A DNA stretch of 64,000 bases from Adiantum capillus-veneris (GCA_014529385.2 CM043957.1:68072503-68136502), one strand, 5' to 3'. Positions 15,801-27,745 are shown, counted from the first letter of the stretch. Numbers and translations: made by a program. Notes: generated by a model from the sequence alone, not told the origin.

Positions 15801-16135
15801 TAAGGATGCTATCTCTATCTCATAGCAAAGGCAAAAGGCTGCTGCTCACAAGCACAGAAGATCCCAAGCCTTTAAAGAAAATGATTGGATCTTACTCAAA
15901 TTTCCCAAGGCTCGATTAAGGCACACGACGGGCAAGAATCCTACGGGACACCAAAATATTATGCTAAGTTAGCAAAAAGGTACTATGGTCCCTTCCAGAT
16001 TCTTAGGCCAATCAATGACATGGCCTATCAACTCAAGTTGCCCAACCATTAGCTCATACACAATGCTTTCCATGTGAGCCTACTAAAGCCTTACAAAGGA
16101 GAGCCACCTCAAGAACCAACCATGAAGACCCACCA
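12899..16135 (+). pseudogene. Chromovirus pol: protease, RT, RNase H, integrase
   Basis: Domains run in Ty3 order. The protease (about 13000-13260) has DPVSTHNFIS where related plant elements have DPGSTHNFIS, so the active-site Gly is lost; VLGEPWFD follows. RT (13560-14400) keeps SRIDLKGGYHQIRI and the FFDDIIIYS catalytic box, but a frameshift at about 13985 separates them and TAG 14395-14397 ends the segment. RNase H (14460-14850) has YEKELLAVLHALDSWKHYLL, TDHQSLKYF and ADALSRRP. Integrase (14980-15830) has the HHCC region (HAPPYAGHRG ... CVVCQKTK) and core motifs MDFIFGLP, SDRDPRM and QTDGQSE. The C-terminal domain (15970-16120, e.g. AFHVSLLKPYKGE) is in a shifted frame. Confidence 0.9.
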
Positions 16136-16290
16136 GAGATCGAGGACCAAGAAGAGGTGTTGCAGCCCGAGTTCATTCTCTGACATGAAGACAAGGTACT
16201 AAGAGGCGGTAAGACTATCCGATGATATCTTATTAAGTTTAAGAATTATCCTTTTGAAGATGCTATATGGATGCAAGGCATACAATCAAA
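16136..16290 (+). pseudogene. Chromodomain remnant at integrase C-terminus
   Basis: Conceptual translation gives VLQPEFIL, stop, HEDKVLRGGKTIR, stop, then YLIKFKNYPFEDAIWMQ. This is the conserved order of a chromodomain (hydrophobic start, YLIKWKGY-like core, a D-A-x-W end). Both stops are TGA at positions where CGA (Arg) is expected, consistent with C-to-T change at methylated CpG. Chromodomains define the chromovirus group and steer integration to chromatin marks. Confidence 0.7.
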
Positions 16291-16658
16291 GAATAACCTA
16301 AACCTTGTCATGCTTACAATGCTTCCCTAGAGTAAGCAAATGTACAAATGTTAAAAATGAACAAAGTTTTTGTCTTATAAGACTCTCTTTTTCTTGATTG
16401 TGCACAAAAATGTAGTATGCATACTGAGATCAAGTTCTCCCAAACACCAAGTAGATCTTGTCACTCTACTATGGAAGATGATAGGACTAATGTGTAGACA
16501 TGCTTGCGGCAGCCTCAAGCTCTCAAGCGCCAAATGGACTAGTCATCCATTGTGGAATGATGTCGTAGGGTAACATAGGGATCCTCTACCCGCTAAGAAA
16601 AGGACTAATGAATATGATTTATCTTCTCTATCCCATAGTTGAGGACGACTATGATTTC

Positions 16659-16671
16659 AAGAGAGAGGTAA
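16659..16671 (+). other. Polypurine tract before the 3' LTR
   Basis: AAGAGAGAGGTAA directly precedes the LTR start TGTCATAATAATC. The upstream GTTGAGGACGAC segment is also typical of sequences just before Ty3 3' LTRs. It would prime plus-strand synthesis. Confidence 0.75.
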
Positions 16672-17045
16672 TGTCATAATAATCAATATCTAATCCTCCT
16701 ATACGATTTTCTCATGTTAAATTGATCATTTAATGTGGGGAAGTGCCAGGGGAGAAAAAGCTAGAATATTGGTTAAGCTGGCAGACTGGCCACAGTAATA
16801 AAGGAGGGAAAATAGGGATCCAAAGAGGGGGCCATTTGTAAAAGATCCATGTGCAACAATGGGCTTAAAAGACCCTAAGGTTCAACCCATTAAGACTTCC
16901 AAAATGCTAAGGTTCCAAAATTCAAAGGTTGTGTCCAAAGGTCAAACATTGGGGGAATTGGATGCTTTGTGTGTGTCCCAAAAGTCTTTGGCAATCCCTG
17001 CATAGGAGGGGGCGAGCCTTGCAAGTAGGGGATGAAAGAGAAACT

Positions 17046-17130
<85 letters not shown>

Positions 17131-18326
17131 GCTCCCTTTACACAAAGGGAATGAGGGACACATGTCAGCTCCCTAGCCCAGATGCCCACAAGGTGTACCC
17201 AATTCCTATTGGATGGCCTTGGAGGTGGACCAATGAGAATTAGGTTAGAGTAACTCTAGTTTAATTAATTAAAAAACACTTAATAAAGAACCAGCAAGAA
17301 TTAAGCTCTCTAGAAGACTATTGGACAGTCTCCCAAGGGGACCAATGAGCATTCAGCAACCCAATGGCTTGCCTGATTCCTATTGGCCAGGAGGCAAAGG
17401 GGTCCAATGAGATTTTAGTTGAATTAAATAATTACCTAAAGCTCTCACAAAAGGGGGAAGGGGGACACATGTTAGAAGGCTATCACTTATACTGCTTAAT
17501 TACCATTGTCTAAGCCTGGGGAGGTCCAATAGGATGCTAGCAAGAGCAAAAATAAAGAGGGGTCGACCAAGAGAGAGAGGGGGCTGATTTTTGCAAGGCA
17601 TTATCACACACACACACACTCACACTAGCTCATGTGTGAAGAAAAGAAGACTCTCTCTCCTTATCAAGCTTTAATTGAAAGCTTATCACCTACTCCAAGC
17701 TTGTGAGAAGGAAGGCCTACACCAACAACTCTTGGCTTTGTGATGCAAATCCAACCAAGAGCCAAGCTTCAATGCATGCTCATCTCCTCTACCATGCTAA
17801 TTACTAAGCTAAGCTATGCTAATATGAGTGATTATGTGAGGAGATGTACATCTTTCTCGTAAGAATACTCCTTCTTCCTCTCAATCTACTCTCATACCCC
17901 GCTAGCTCTCACCATCTTCGAAGGTGTGTGAGGTCTTGGGTCTGAGACTGTGAGGGATTGATGTTGAGTTTAATAAGTATTTTGCGTAGTGCATGAAGTT
18001 TCCATCTTCATTGATCTAGCTAGTATTGAAGGAACACAAGAAATTGTATTGTAAAATGTCTCTCTTGATGGGAGAAACCATAATACAAAGCCTTTTGGAG
18101 GGGGGACCGGCTCCATGCAAATCCGGTCCTCAACTGTTGTCAATTGCTTAATTTCTCTCTCTTTTGAAGTATTGTTCATTGCTATGTAACTAGGTGTTAT
18201 GCTTTTAGTTGCTTTCTCCACCCAAGCACTCTTGTTAATCTCATTAGGAATCTATTCTAATGAAATGCTCACTATGCTCATGCTATTTTCCGCTACACAC
18301 AAGTTACTAGGCCATTAAATGCTACA
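16672..18326 (+). repeat. 3' LTR of the chromovirus
   Basis: A 1655-bp LTR with TG...CA ends, uninterrupted, matching 7677-11001 once the nested solo LTR is removed. It contains a (AC)n run at 17049-17129 at the same internal place as in the other two LTR copies. Confidence 0.93.
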
Positions 18327-19060
18327 TATATCATAATGGCTACTCGATATGTTAGCAAGTGGGTTGAGCCAAATCTTTGCCAGATCACACAGCAAAATTA
18401 ACAATAGTATTTATGTATGAGAATATCATTTGCAGATATGGATGTCCCATCAAGATAGTCCCAAATCAAGGTACACACTTCATGAATGAAACAATTCAGA
18501 TATTGACTGAGCTATTTTCAGTTAAGCACTGCAAATTCACGCCATACTATCCTAGGTGCAATGGCTGTGCAGAAAGTAGTAACAAAACCATAAAGACAAT
18601 TTTGACAAAGATAGTCCAGAAAGAGCCACATCAATGGGATGCAAAGCTTCAAGCAGCAGTATGGGCTAATAGAACTGGCACCTTCAGACTAGTTTATGGC
18701 ACAAAGGTAGTGGTTCGGATGGTGTTTGCAATCCCAAGTCTCATACTAGTGGTGGAACATGGTATGGACTTTAACACGAATCTCAAGAAATGCTTAGATG
18801 AACTATTACACATGGATGAGATTAGTTAGTGTGCTATTCTAGAACAAGAAGTAGTTCAACAATGCAGGAAGCACTAGCATGAAAGCAAAATCAAGGTCAG
18901 GGAGTTCAGACAAGGGAACTTATTGTTATTGTACCAATTTAAGCTAGGCCCAAAGAAACCTAATCTAAAAAGTGCTTGGTTAGGACCTTATGAGGTTGAT
19001 TTGGTCTTCTTAAATGGCATAGTACGACTAAAGGATCTATTAGGGTACTATTGACAGGGA
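18327..19060 (+). pseudogene. Ty3 integrase, C-terminal half of the split gene
   Basis: This continues the integrase interrupted at 7676. The core carries NIICRYGCPIKIVPNQGTHF, where NQG replaces the expected catalytic DQG/DNG, so the second catalytic Asp is lost. TPYYPRCNGCAESSNKTIKT carries the third catalytic residue (Glu). The frame is open from 18377 to 18829. Downstream, NLLLLYQFKLGPKK, SAWLGPYEVD and NGIVRLKDLLG match the integrase C-terminal domain. Purine-rich AAGGAAAGGAGGGAAGG (about 19220) lies before block A copy 2, as a polypurine tract would before an LTR. Confidence 0.82.
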
Positions 19061-19305
19061 TCTACAATGGCGCTAAGATCAAACTGTATTATCCTAGGAC
19101 AGAGGCAGTCCCAACAACACCACTCCTAGAGATCAATGTAGAGTCTGATGAAGATCCTCTAAATTTGTTTCAAATTGTCAAATATCAACCATGAAAATTT
19201 TGGAAATATTCCAAAATTCAAGGAAAGGAGGGAAGGAAATATAGACAGCAGGAATAGTCCCTAGACTGGAGTTTTGAATAGCGACTAAACTACTAATTAT
19301 CGAGT

Positions 19306-19462
19306 CACATGGGCCTATGTGCTTCTTGGTTGCACACACTATAGAAGGAAAAACTACTCAGCACGTCAGGGTGCTCCATTTTGGAGCTAGTTGCATGTGA
19401 TTTCGTGCAGGCGACCTTGACTCCTAGCTTGTGTGTACGCATTGTTTCATGCTCACCATGAC

Positions 19463-19522
<60 letters not shown>
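19306..19522. repeat. Dispersed repeat block A, copy 2, ending in (GA)n
   Basis: Matches 4782-4966. The GA run is 19469-19522. It follows the 3' end of the old Ty3 integrase region by about 250 bp. Confidence 0.7.
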
Positions 19523-19523
<1 letters not shown>

Positions 19524-20174
19524 ATGGACATGCAAACTCATGAAAAAAAATCTCCATGACCCTCCCCCCCAAAATTGTGAGTTCTCTAATATCAATGAGA
19601 GGAGTACATGGGACCAAGCATGCTTTTCTCCACCTAAACGCTTTCCCTTATAGGCCTCCGCTATCATTTCTAGGAACTCCTAAACCATGCGTAGCTTGGC
19701 TCCCCCCCTTTGGTCCTACCCTTGTCCTTACAATTTTTTTAGAATAAACATTTAAGTTAACACTCTTAACCATACAACTTTGTATTTGTACTTAACTATA
19801 GCATGGAATTTTTTTCTTAGGCAATTTCAAATTAACGTTTTGCTCCTTAAAGGTCACTATTGTCCTCCGTTCCTTAATGCCAAGGGAGCTAGAACAAGAC
19901 ATTTCCCACACTATTGCTCAAATATTCTTGTAGTGTAAATTTCTTGGTAGAAAATTATTTTCTGTGTAGTTATATCAGTTATCAAATTTGATAAACATCA
20001 TATATTTCCTGTCATTGCATCAAACCAAAAGAAAGTGTGGTGCTACATGTCACAAGCTAAGCTTTTAGATGTTGATATTTTTTTAGTCAATATTAACAAT
20101 TGAATTTGATATGCGGTTGCAACATATCGCAATCAGGTATATTCTCTCTTGCCCAATTATTGACGACCTTTCTT

Positions 20175-20176
<2 letters not shown>
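19523..20176. other. Unassigned DNA between blocks A and B, copy 2
   Basis: No gene or clear repeat. It does not visibly match the corresponding interval of copy 1 (4967-6370), which instead holds the ORF1p-like relic and the 66-bp tandem repeat. At least one of the two intervals therefore contains inserted DNA. Confidence 0.4.
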
Positions 20177-20229
<53 letters not shown>

Positions 20230-20968
20230 TTTCATGGTGGTGATATGCATCAAAATGGTGGAATAGGACGAGCAAACATTGCCAGATACTTTAGCAATAG
20301 CTGCAACTTCTATGGCATATGGTAGTGCTCATGGATCTATTGCTCATTGTTCTCTTAGTCATTTCCCTCGAGGGAATAAATAAAAAACATACATAAGGTC
20401 ATCACAAAGGTTCTTTGCTTTACACGAGCATTACACTCTCCCTTTGTGACGAAAGGTAGCACAAACAAAACTTTTTAGGACAATAAATTGCTAGTTTAAT
20501 GCTTGATAGCCCAAAAAGTTAATGCAACCAAGTGGTTAGGGTAATGCCCTTTGACATGCCAAAAATATTGGGTCATGATGGGTTTAGTTATCATAGCACA
20601 TAAATTGACCATTTTTAAACCTGCATGAATATTTTCACATACATTAAAATATCAACAAATATCTTCTTTATATTTAGTTAGCAAAAGAACATACATCACT
20701 ATAGCCTTGCCCTTGGGGCATGCCAAAAGACGTTCACAAACTTCAAAGATGTCGATCGTCGCTGACTATATAGAGATTTTCATGGCTATTTGAAATTGCC
20801 TCGGTGCATATGATGATCGAACCCCTTGGTGGCACCCATTCCATAGTAAGCAAATGCACTCGAGCTCAAAACGTTGCACCCTAGTGCATTCAACATTGCC
20901 AGCCCCCTCGCCAAGAGCCTGAGCCAAGTCATCTCGTTGCAGCGTGATATTTGGAGTTTTAACTAGAT
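20177..20968. repeat. Dispersed repeat block B, copy 2, starting with (GA)n
   Basis: GA run 20177-20227, then a copy of 6511-7375 without the internal 114-bp duplication and without the G run. It ends about 950 bp upstream of the copper ATPase start codon. Confidence 0.7.
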
Positions 20969-21912
20969 TTCAGTGATTAGGTTTTAGTGGGATGAAGGAA
21001 ACAACACTCCATGACTTTACAAGTGATGCAAATGCAAGTTTTTTCTTCCATTTTACATGTATTACGGGTGAGGCTTTTCCTCCCATTGGGCGCTTATCTT
21101 CCTCGGCATCGTCGTTCACTTCTGAAAATAAAGCCTTCGTCTTGCAGCTCACCAAACATGCAAGAGCACTGGGAGTGTGTGGGACTGTATTTTATGAATG
21201 CAAATCTTCTAGGATTCAAAGAATCCGGGGAGGATGCTTTTCTCAATCGGACGGTCAAAGTTGTCTCTCACACGGGGATCAATTTGACGGCCTATATCAC
21301 TTCTGTTGTTTGAGAGTCGAGGCTGTCATAGATGAAGGTGGCGAGTGTGCAGTCCACGCGACGTTTGCTTCCTACTACCACGAATTTGACAAACCAACAA
21401 CCACCCAGCTGCGCTGCTGCGTACCTTTCTTTTCTTCGAACAGAAAATGGTACCATGCTGTCGTACGGCTCTTCCTCCTTTTCATTCAAACTCTCTTTCT
21501 GTGCTCACATTAGGGTCTCGAAGAGAATTTTCGGCCGTTTCCGGCAGAATCTGCACAAGTGGGCAATGCAATGTCCTTTCCACATTGCCAATCTCTCATC
21601 TTGAGGAGAAATTGAAGGCGCAGATTTGTGGGCGCGCCTCATATCATACACATCTGGTTCTCATTGCAGACATTTTCAAATGTAAACGTCGCTTCTGCTC
21701 ACTCAATCTTCCCACAGATCAACCTTGCACTCTCTTTCTACATGCACATCCTCCATTCAATACAGAAACCCTTATATTTGAAGACATCGCTTGGCATTCT
21801 CCCATTAACGACCTTAGCTTCAGGAAAGTCTAACAATCCCTTCACGTCTGCGAAAGCAGTGCAAATTTTGCGCTATAAGCCTCAGACTCATACCTATAAA
21901 ACTTCCAAACCC
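20969..21912 (+). promoter_or_regulatory. Presumed promoter and 5' leader of the copper ATPase
   Basis: This stretch lies between the last repeat block and the ATPase start codon and holds no transposon I recognise. No convincing TATA box can be assigned. The frame of the ATPase stays open upstream to an ATG at 21628, giving a possible 95-residue extension. Its role as promoter is inferred from position only. Confidence 0.4.
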
Positions 21913-22194
21913 ATGGAGCCTGATGTGGAGGCAGGGGTGGCTGATTTGGACTCAGAGGTGGAACCTTTGATTTGTCCTAGTAGCTTCGCTGGCGACAATG
22001 ATGAAGAGTGCAGCGAAGGGGATGCCATGGATGTGAGCAGGACCAAAGTGGAGCTCAAAGTCTCAGGGATGACATGTGCTGCTTGTTCTAACTCTGTTGA
22101 GAAAGCCTTGCTAAGATTGGGTGGGGTTCTTTCTGCCAGCGTTTCCCTCCTCCAAAATAGGGCAATAATTGAATATGACTCAGGACAGGTCAAG
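21913..22194 (+). CDS. RAN1: Copper-transporting P1B-ATPase (RAN1/HMA7-like), exon 1
   Basis: This encodes 94 residues from ATG 21913. An acidic leader (MEPDVEAGVADLDSEVEP) is followed by the first heavy-metal-associated domain, with metal site GMTCAACSNSVE and the continuation SVSLLQNRAIIEYD. The exon ends AAG before a GTATGA donor (22195), phase 0. The next coding segment (VKHIKEAVEDAGFDAEIL) starts 28 kb downstream at an AG acceptor and completes the same domain. In plants RAN1/HMA7 pumps Cu(I) into the secretory pathway and supplies ethylene receptors. The GMTCAACSNSVE and LLQNRA segments fit this branch better than HMA5, though HMA5 is not excluded. The start at 21913 matches the usual acidic N-terminus; an in-frame ATG at 21628 is an alternative. 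Confidence 0.88.
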
Positions 22195-22652
22195 GTATGA
22201 GTCTCTGACCTAGGATAGATAGAATTAATCTGTTTAGATGAAGAAAATGCTGTCCTTGGCACGTAGTTGAAGCAGTAACAATCCCTGTTTGTCTTCTTCG
22301 GCATGAAAAGGTTACTGCTCAAGCTTGGAGCGACTCTGAGCCTCTGGTTATTTCAATTTTCCTGCCAATCTGTTTTGGTCTGTGAGCCTCTGGTTATTTC
22401 ATGCGCAAACTGCTTTGGGCTCTTGTTTTCGTGAACATGGTCGACTCTCAGATAAGGTGCCCCTTTTTTTTTTACCATAAAGGGGGGCGCTTGTGAATTA
22501 AATCAGAGGGGTGAAATTACATGATAGGCAAAATTACAAGATAGGCTCGGATACAAACCAGTGCATGCCCATATACATCAAAACTGGATGCCATGCTAAC
22601 TTCAAATACAGACCACCTAGTTAGAGAGATAGCTTCATATACATCATATTGT

Positions 22653-25600
22653 TTAGTGTCTAGGGAGATCATTTAGAACTTTTTGGATGTGTTGGAGCAG
22701 CCTGATCCCATTGTTGTACTGCCTGTAGAGCTTTTCTCCTTCATTCCTGTATTCGTCAATCATCCTTTGGAGGTGAGTATACGACCCATCTAGCAGCACC
22801 TCTTGTTGCTTGTTTATATTTGAGCTGTTGTAGAATCCCATGCAGCCGGTTAGCACCTTGTAGTTAGCTTGGTAGAGGCGGCACTAGTCCAGCTTCAGTT
22901 GGTTAATCTGCAAGTTGACATTAGCAAACATAGTTCTCAGACATTTAGTCTGGTAAGAGTCGTCAAATAACCTGTTGTTCCTCTCCTTCCAAATGACCCA
23001 TAAAAATTCACCCCTAATTCTGGTCCATACAATTGAAAAGATGGAGACTGAGTCTCCCAGCAGCAACTGCTTCCAATTTGGGCAAAAGCCCAGTGCAGAA
23101 TAGAGCGGAGCCAGTATTTTTTGAATTTTAATACAATTCATAAACAGGTGGGGGATATCCTCCACTACCCTTTGGCAATTGACACACACGCCCGGCCCTA
23201 TCCCTGCTTTCTGGATGCGACTACCTGTCCACACAGCTTTATGCAGGATTAACCAAATCAAAACTGAATGTTTAGCAGGTATTCCTCTTTTCCACACAGC
23301 TTTGAACTTAAAGTGCCATTGCTTCCTGTCGAAAGAAACATTCCAGCGAGCATTAAGTAGAGCATGCACAGGAGTAGGCAAAATGGGGGCAGGGACGGTG
23401 GGTGGGAGAACATACTCCCCTGCTGCCAGTAGATAGCCTTGGTTGAGGGAGTGTTACTGAGGGCCAACATCCATTCAGATGTTTTGGGGAAGCTAGACCT
23501 TCTTGTTTTGACTAGATTCAGTTCCCATGGTTGGAGGCGAGCCTTGTGGATAAGCTCTGTATCATTGAGCCACCTGCATTCGGTTTTGTGCCAGAGGTCT
23601 TGCCACTTAACAAGGCCTTTGCGGTGAACTCTCCTTGCAATTCTGAGTTGCTGTAGGTTGAGAGGGGGAATAGGGGGGAGAGACCACCATAAAGAATCCT
23701 GTCATCTGATAGGGAACTGTGCTTGGAGTCCCAGTTGATTTTGATGTGGCTTCTATACCGGTTCCATGCGTTCCACAGTGACTTGAGGAGATCCGATCCA
23801 CTAGCACTCACTTCATTTGCCCCAAAGAAAATGGTGATCTTGAACTTGTGGAGGTTTCTGAACAGAAGCACCGCCCACTTTTCTTCCCATTGCTCAAGAG
23901 CTCTAATGACTAATTTGACAGCAAGCTTGTCAGCCCAGGCCGTGATGTTCGTAAGGCCTAGTCCTTCTTCCTTTTTCGGGAGGCAACATATGTTCCACTG
24001 AACCTTGGCCATTCCTTTCTTTAGGGGATCTCCTGACCATAGAAAATTTCGGTAGACGTTGATGATGCTCTTCAAGTGGGAGTCGGGGGGACGCTAGCAA
24101 GAAAGGAAGAAGACCACATAACTACACAGAAAATGCTTGATGACTAAAGAACGACCTGCTATGTTTGTTTGAAACCCCAGCCATTTGTTGAGCTTGGTTG
24201 AGAATCTCTCGAGGACCCATTGCCATCTCTGTCCAAGCGAAACTCTGAATCCAAACGGGATGCCTAGCAGTCTAAATATCACTCCATCTTGAAAAATCTT
24301 GCACCCTAGGTCGACAATCCATTTCGGGAGAGGAGAGAGAGAAGATCGAATACTTGTCTTGTTGTGATTGATACGAGAACCTGAGGCCTTGCAGAAGATG
24401 TCCAAGCATTCCCAGAATGAAGCTAGGGAATGGTCGTCGTTCTGGAGAAGACCATTGGCGTCGTCAGTGAATTGTGAGAGACATTGTTGATGGCCATTGG
24501 GTAATAAAATACCTTTGAGATTGCCACTGGCCATTTTGGCTTTGACTAACCAGTTAAGGGCATCTGCAGAGATAGCAAACAGGAGAGGGGCAAGGGGGCA
24601 ACCCTGTCTTACTGAGCGGTGTAGAGGGAAGGGGTCGGAAAGTGAGTTGTTGAGGGCAACTCTGGCATGTGCATTCCCAAGGAGGGTGAGGACAAACCTT
24701 ACCAATATGGGGCCAAATCCCATCATAACCAGACTCTGGATGATAAACGACCATTCCAGCCTGTCATAGGCTTTATCGAAGTCAACTTTGACGAATATGA
24801 AATCCTGTCCAGAAGCTTCAGCGTGTTCAATTCCCTCCCACATGGAGATAACTACTTCCATGATCCTTCTTCCTTTGAAAAACCCTTTCTGCTCAGCACT
24901 CAGTCACTCTGTCAAGGCCAGGGTAATTCTGCTAGCAATGGCTTTCGCAAACACTTTATAAGCGGTCGTTAACATAGTGAGGGACCTCCAATTGGCCAGT
25001 TGTTCCTTGGGGCCTTTTTTATGAAGGAACTTGATAATACCAGTGTTAATGCTAATTGGGAGAGCTAAGAATTTGACTACCTCCTCCCAGACCAACTTCA
25101 AGGTGCTATCATGTCTTTGAAGGCTTGGTAGAATTCTGTCGGCAGCCCATCTATCCTTGGAGTTTTCTTTATCTTAAGAGCATCGATAGCCCTCTTGATC
25201 TCCCGTGAGGTGAGATCAGAATCCAGTTGTTTGGCTATGTGGGGAGGGATAACCTGCTTCCTACTCTTTTGAATCACCTCTCTTGCTCCAATTTTGGCCT
25301 GGTTGGAGCTCTCTACCGGACTAAAAAGATTAGAGAAATGGGTGTGGACTAGTAGGATGTTCTCCTCCTAGGTGGAGGCCCGACCTGTTTCAGTAGATAG
25401 TAACAGAATCATGTCTCTTTGGTGTTTCTTTCTGAGGGCTTTGAACATGGCTTTGGTGGGCTTGTCTACCTGGCCTGCCCACCATTCCCTAAAGAAAGCC
25501 ACTGTGCGAAGAAGGGTGAGGTCCTCCTCCATTTTTAAATGGTGCCGAAGAGTGCTGATTTTGTCTTGAACCTCAGGCTGCTCGTTGGAGGAGGCTTCTA

Positions 25601-26529
25601 AGACTATGAGTTCACTGTATACCTGGTCTTTCCTACGTTGCCTTATTTCAGTGACCCTCTTTCTGAATGAGGTTAGTATTTTTTGAGTGCTGGCTACAGC
25701 CTTGGACCAAGACTTAGCAAGCGAGTCTCCTTTTGAGAAAGCTTGAACCCATATGGCCTTGATATTGTCTTGAACTTCTTCTAGCTGAAAGAGGGAAGAG
25801 TGTGAAACCAATGATTTTTGATTTTGGAGTGCTCGTCATATAGAGTTATGACTAATGGGTAGTGGTCAGAGGCACAAGAGGTGAGCCTAGGCTTAGCCTT
25901 GACTCTATTATATACTTTGGCTACTCCCATACTTATATAACACCTGTCCAGCCTAGCTTTCCTTGCATTGTCTCCTTTGGAGTAATTCTGCCAGGAGAAC
26001 TCTCCTGTGATGCCTATGTCCACCAGGTCTAGATGCGTTTGGAGGTCCTCCCAGTTCTTATGCTCAGCCCTTGAGATAGTGTTGCCCTTTTGAAGATATC
26101 GGTCCTCTTTGCTTTCCACCATGTTGAAGTCTCCAAAGAGGATGACCAGTCCTGTGAGGGATAGAAGTTGGTGCCAAAGGTCAGTTTTGTTTTTTTACAG
26201 AGCCTCCAGCATATACCGAGACCAGAGTGTAGTTGATGGGGGCATCAACTTTGACAGCCACCCCGAATTCTCCAGCACCTCCACGAGGTGTTCCAGTGAT
26301 TGGGTGTTCCAAGAGCTGTTCCTCCAGAACCTCGAGCATGACCAAAAACGTGCCACCGGTGGTCCTTAGACACTGCTAGGAGTCTCTGAGAGAGTTCATC
26401 TCCGTTGGTCTTGATTTCTTGCAGAGAAATGACGTCTACTTCTACTAGGTAGTTGAGCACCCATGCTTTAATCTTCCTAGCTTGATGGGGTCCGAGAGCC
26501 CCTTTATATTACAAGAAAGTATCTTCATC
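22653..26529 (-). pseudogene. LINE-A ORF2: endonuclease, RT, zf-RVT
   Basis: The probable start is ATG 26529 (MKILSCNIKGLSDP), the first strand of an APE-type endonuclease. A frameshift near 26470 leads to VDVISLQEIKTNGDE (catalytic Glu) and, later, CASDHYPLVI (catalytic His). RT spans about 25100-24100: KVDFDKAYDRLEWSFI, SVRQGCPLAPLLFAISADAL and FTDDANGLL, in which Thr replaces the usual Ala of FADD. In-frame stops lie at about 24904 and 24094. The zinc-binding zf-RVT region is at 23380-22890 (CVNCQRVVEDIPHLFMNC), and a final in-frame stop at 22884 precedes the tail ending at 22653. The copy is inactive. Confidence 0.9.
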
Positions 26530-27103
26530 TATTACTATGACGGTCTTTGCCTTTCTTAATCTGAGTCCGTGGAGAGGTCTGCGCCCCAGAGTTATGGGCA
26601 CGTTTATTGTCCTTGTGAACCTCCATAGGGCTGGGGCCAATGTCCTTGCTTTTTGTCTGAGTTGGAGCGACGTTTTCCTTGTTGCCTTCAGCTGATGACG
26701 AAGCCTTGTTGAGGTCGATTAGCTTTTCTTGGTTGGCTTTGTTGACCTGCGACTCAAGACGGGACATAGTGTCGTCTTCCTCCTCTAAATCGGGACTAGT
26801 CGATTCTGCCACCTCGGAGTCCTCCCATTGAGGCAATGAGGCTAACAAAGAAAATCGGTTGGGGGTTCTAGCCCTGTTCTTATCCATGGCGTTTCTTTCC
26901 TAAGTAGTCTTGTCTGTTCTTGAGAAATGGGGAACTGAGCTAGTGGGAGGGCCTTGGGTTTAGGGGTCTGGGGGGACCTTTTGTTCTCTCTCTGGTTCTG
27001 ATTTAGGGTTTTTAATAGGACAGTCTCTAACGAAATGCCCTTTAGCCCCACAGTTGAAACAGGCGTTAGGGAGATACTTGTAGACGAGGGGTTGCTCAAA
27101 AGT
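26525..27103 (-). pseudogene. LINE-A ORF1 fragment: zinc knuckle and acidic tail
   Basis: The element begins directly with a CCHC knuckle, ACFNCGAKGHFVRDCP (27063-27019), the nucleic-acid-binding motif of plant L1 ORF1. A stop codon follows, then an open segment (26887-26525) of 120 residues starting MDKNRARTPNRFSLLASLPQ. The NRF-LA-L motif followed by an acidic stretch (DLEEEDD) and a basic end is typical of the C-terminal half of plant LINE ORF1. The upstream DUF4283-type part was lost by 5' truncation. Confidence 0.8.
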
Positions 27104-27540
27104 TAAGGTGCCCCTTTTTGGAACCTTGTAGTATTGGCTTCTATTAATGTGACGTGGCAGCCCAAATTAATTCGGTGTTTCCCTACGTTTCCAGGCGGCA
27201 TACAATATTGGGAAGGCTCTGAAGCGCAGAAACGCAGTTTCTGTGCCTCAGATAGCCACTTCTTGCAACGTAGGTCAATAGAGTTCAAGAGAAGAATAGA
27301 GGTGGTCCCACAAAAATGCATGCACCAATGCTAGAATACTGCTCGGTTTCCCAAAATGTATGAGAATCCCCAGGTAACAACTTGCTGCATCTACGATTGT
27401 ACATAACTTGTGCTCCTACAACAAGATGTATATCCACAGCTTGATCTACATGAGAGCGCAAATCTCTATGAAGCAAATTCTGCATAACTCTTCACTCTGG
27501 CATCGTGGCGCATTTGAGGCGCCTCGTACGTAATTTTTTG

Positions 27541-27745
27541 GGGGAGGTGGCCTAGATGGCTCTACTGACACTTGACCACGAGTCCATTGGGACACAATCA
27601 TTTTGCCTAGAGAAGAGGGAGGATTGGGGATTATTGATCCGGAGATGCAGAACAAGGTATTGCTTGCCAAGCTTATAGTATGCGGATTGTTTCCAGTGGC
27701 GGAGCCTTGGAAACAGTTTCTACACCATGTTGTCACATACCTCTC
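27541..27745 (+). pseudogene. LINE-B fragment: RT thumb/connection region
   Basis: LPREEGGLGIIDPEMQNK and AEPWKQFLHHV match the post-RT region of LINE-B copy e near 46880-47030 (VGLGIIDP, EEPWKEFL). Only about 200 bp remain, with no visible tail or target duplication. Confidence 0.6.

Larger units (their letters stand above)
22469..27103 (-). mobile_element. LINE-A: 5'-truncated L1-like retrotransposon in intron 1
   Basis: A non-LTR element in antisense to the host gene. It runs from 27103 (inside ORF1, just before a zinc knuckle) to an A tail, seen as T on the + strand, at about 22469-22473. It is flanked by the 16-bp duplication TAAGGTGCCCCTTTTT (22453-22468 and 27104-27119), which fixes both ends. 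Truncation at the 5' end, an A tail and a target duplication are the marks of target-primed reverse transcription. The coding parts are a fragment of ORF1 and a full-length but broken ORF2. Confidence 0.93.

Noticed and set aside
21011-21833. Overlapping ORFs upstream of the copper ATPase
   Set aside because: Short, mutually overlapping and without recognisable motifs; they are probably leader or promoter sequence. Only the in-frame extension from 21628 was kept as a question.
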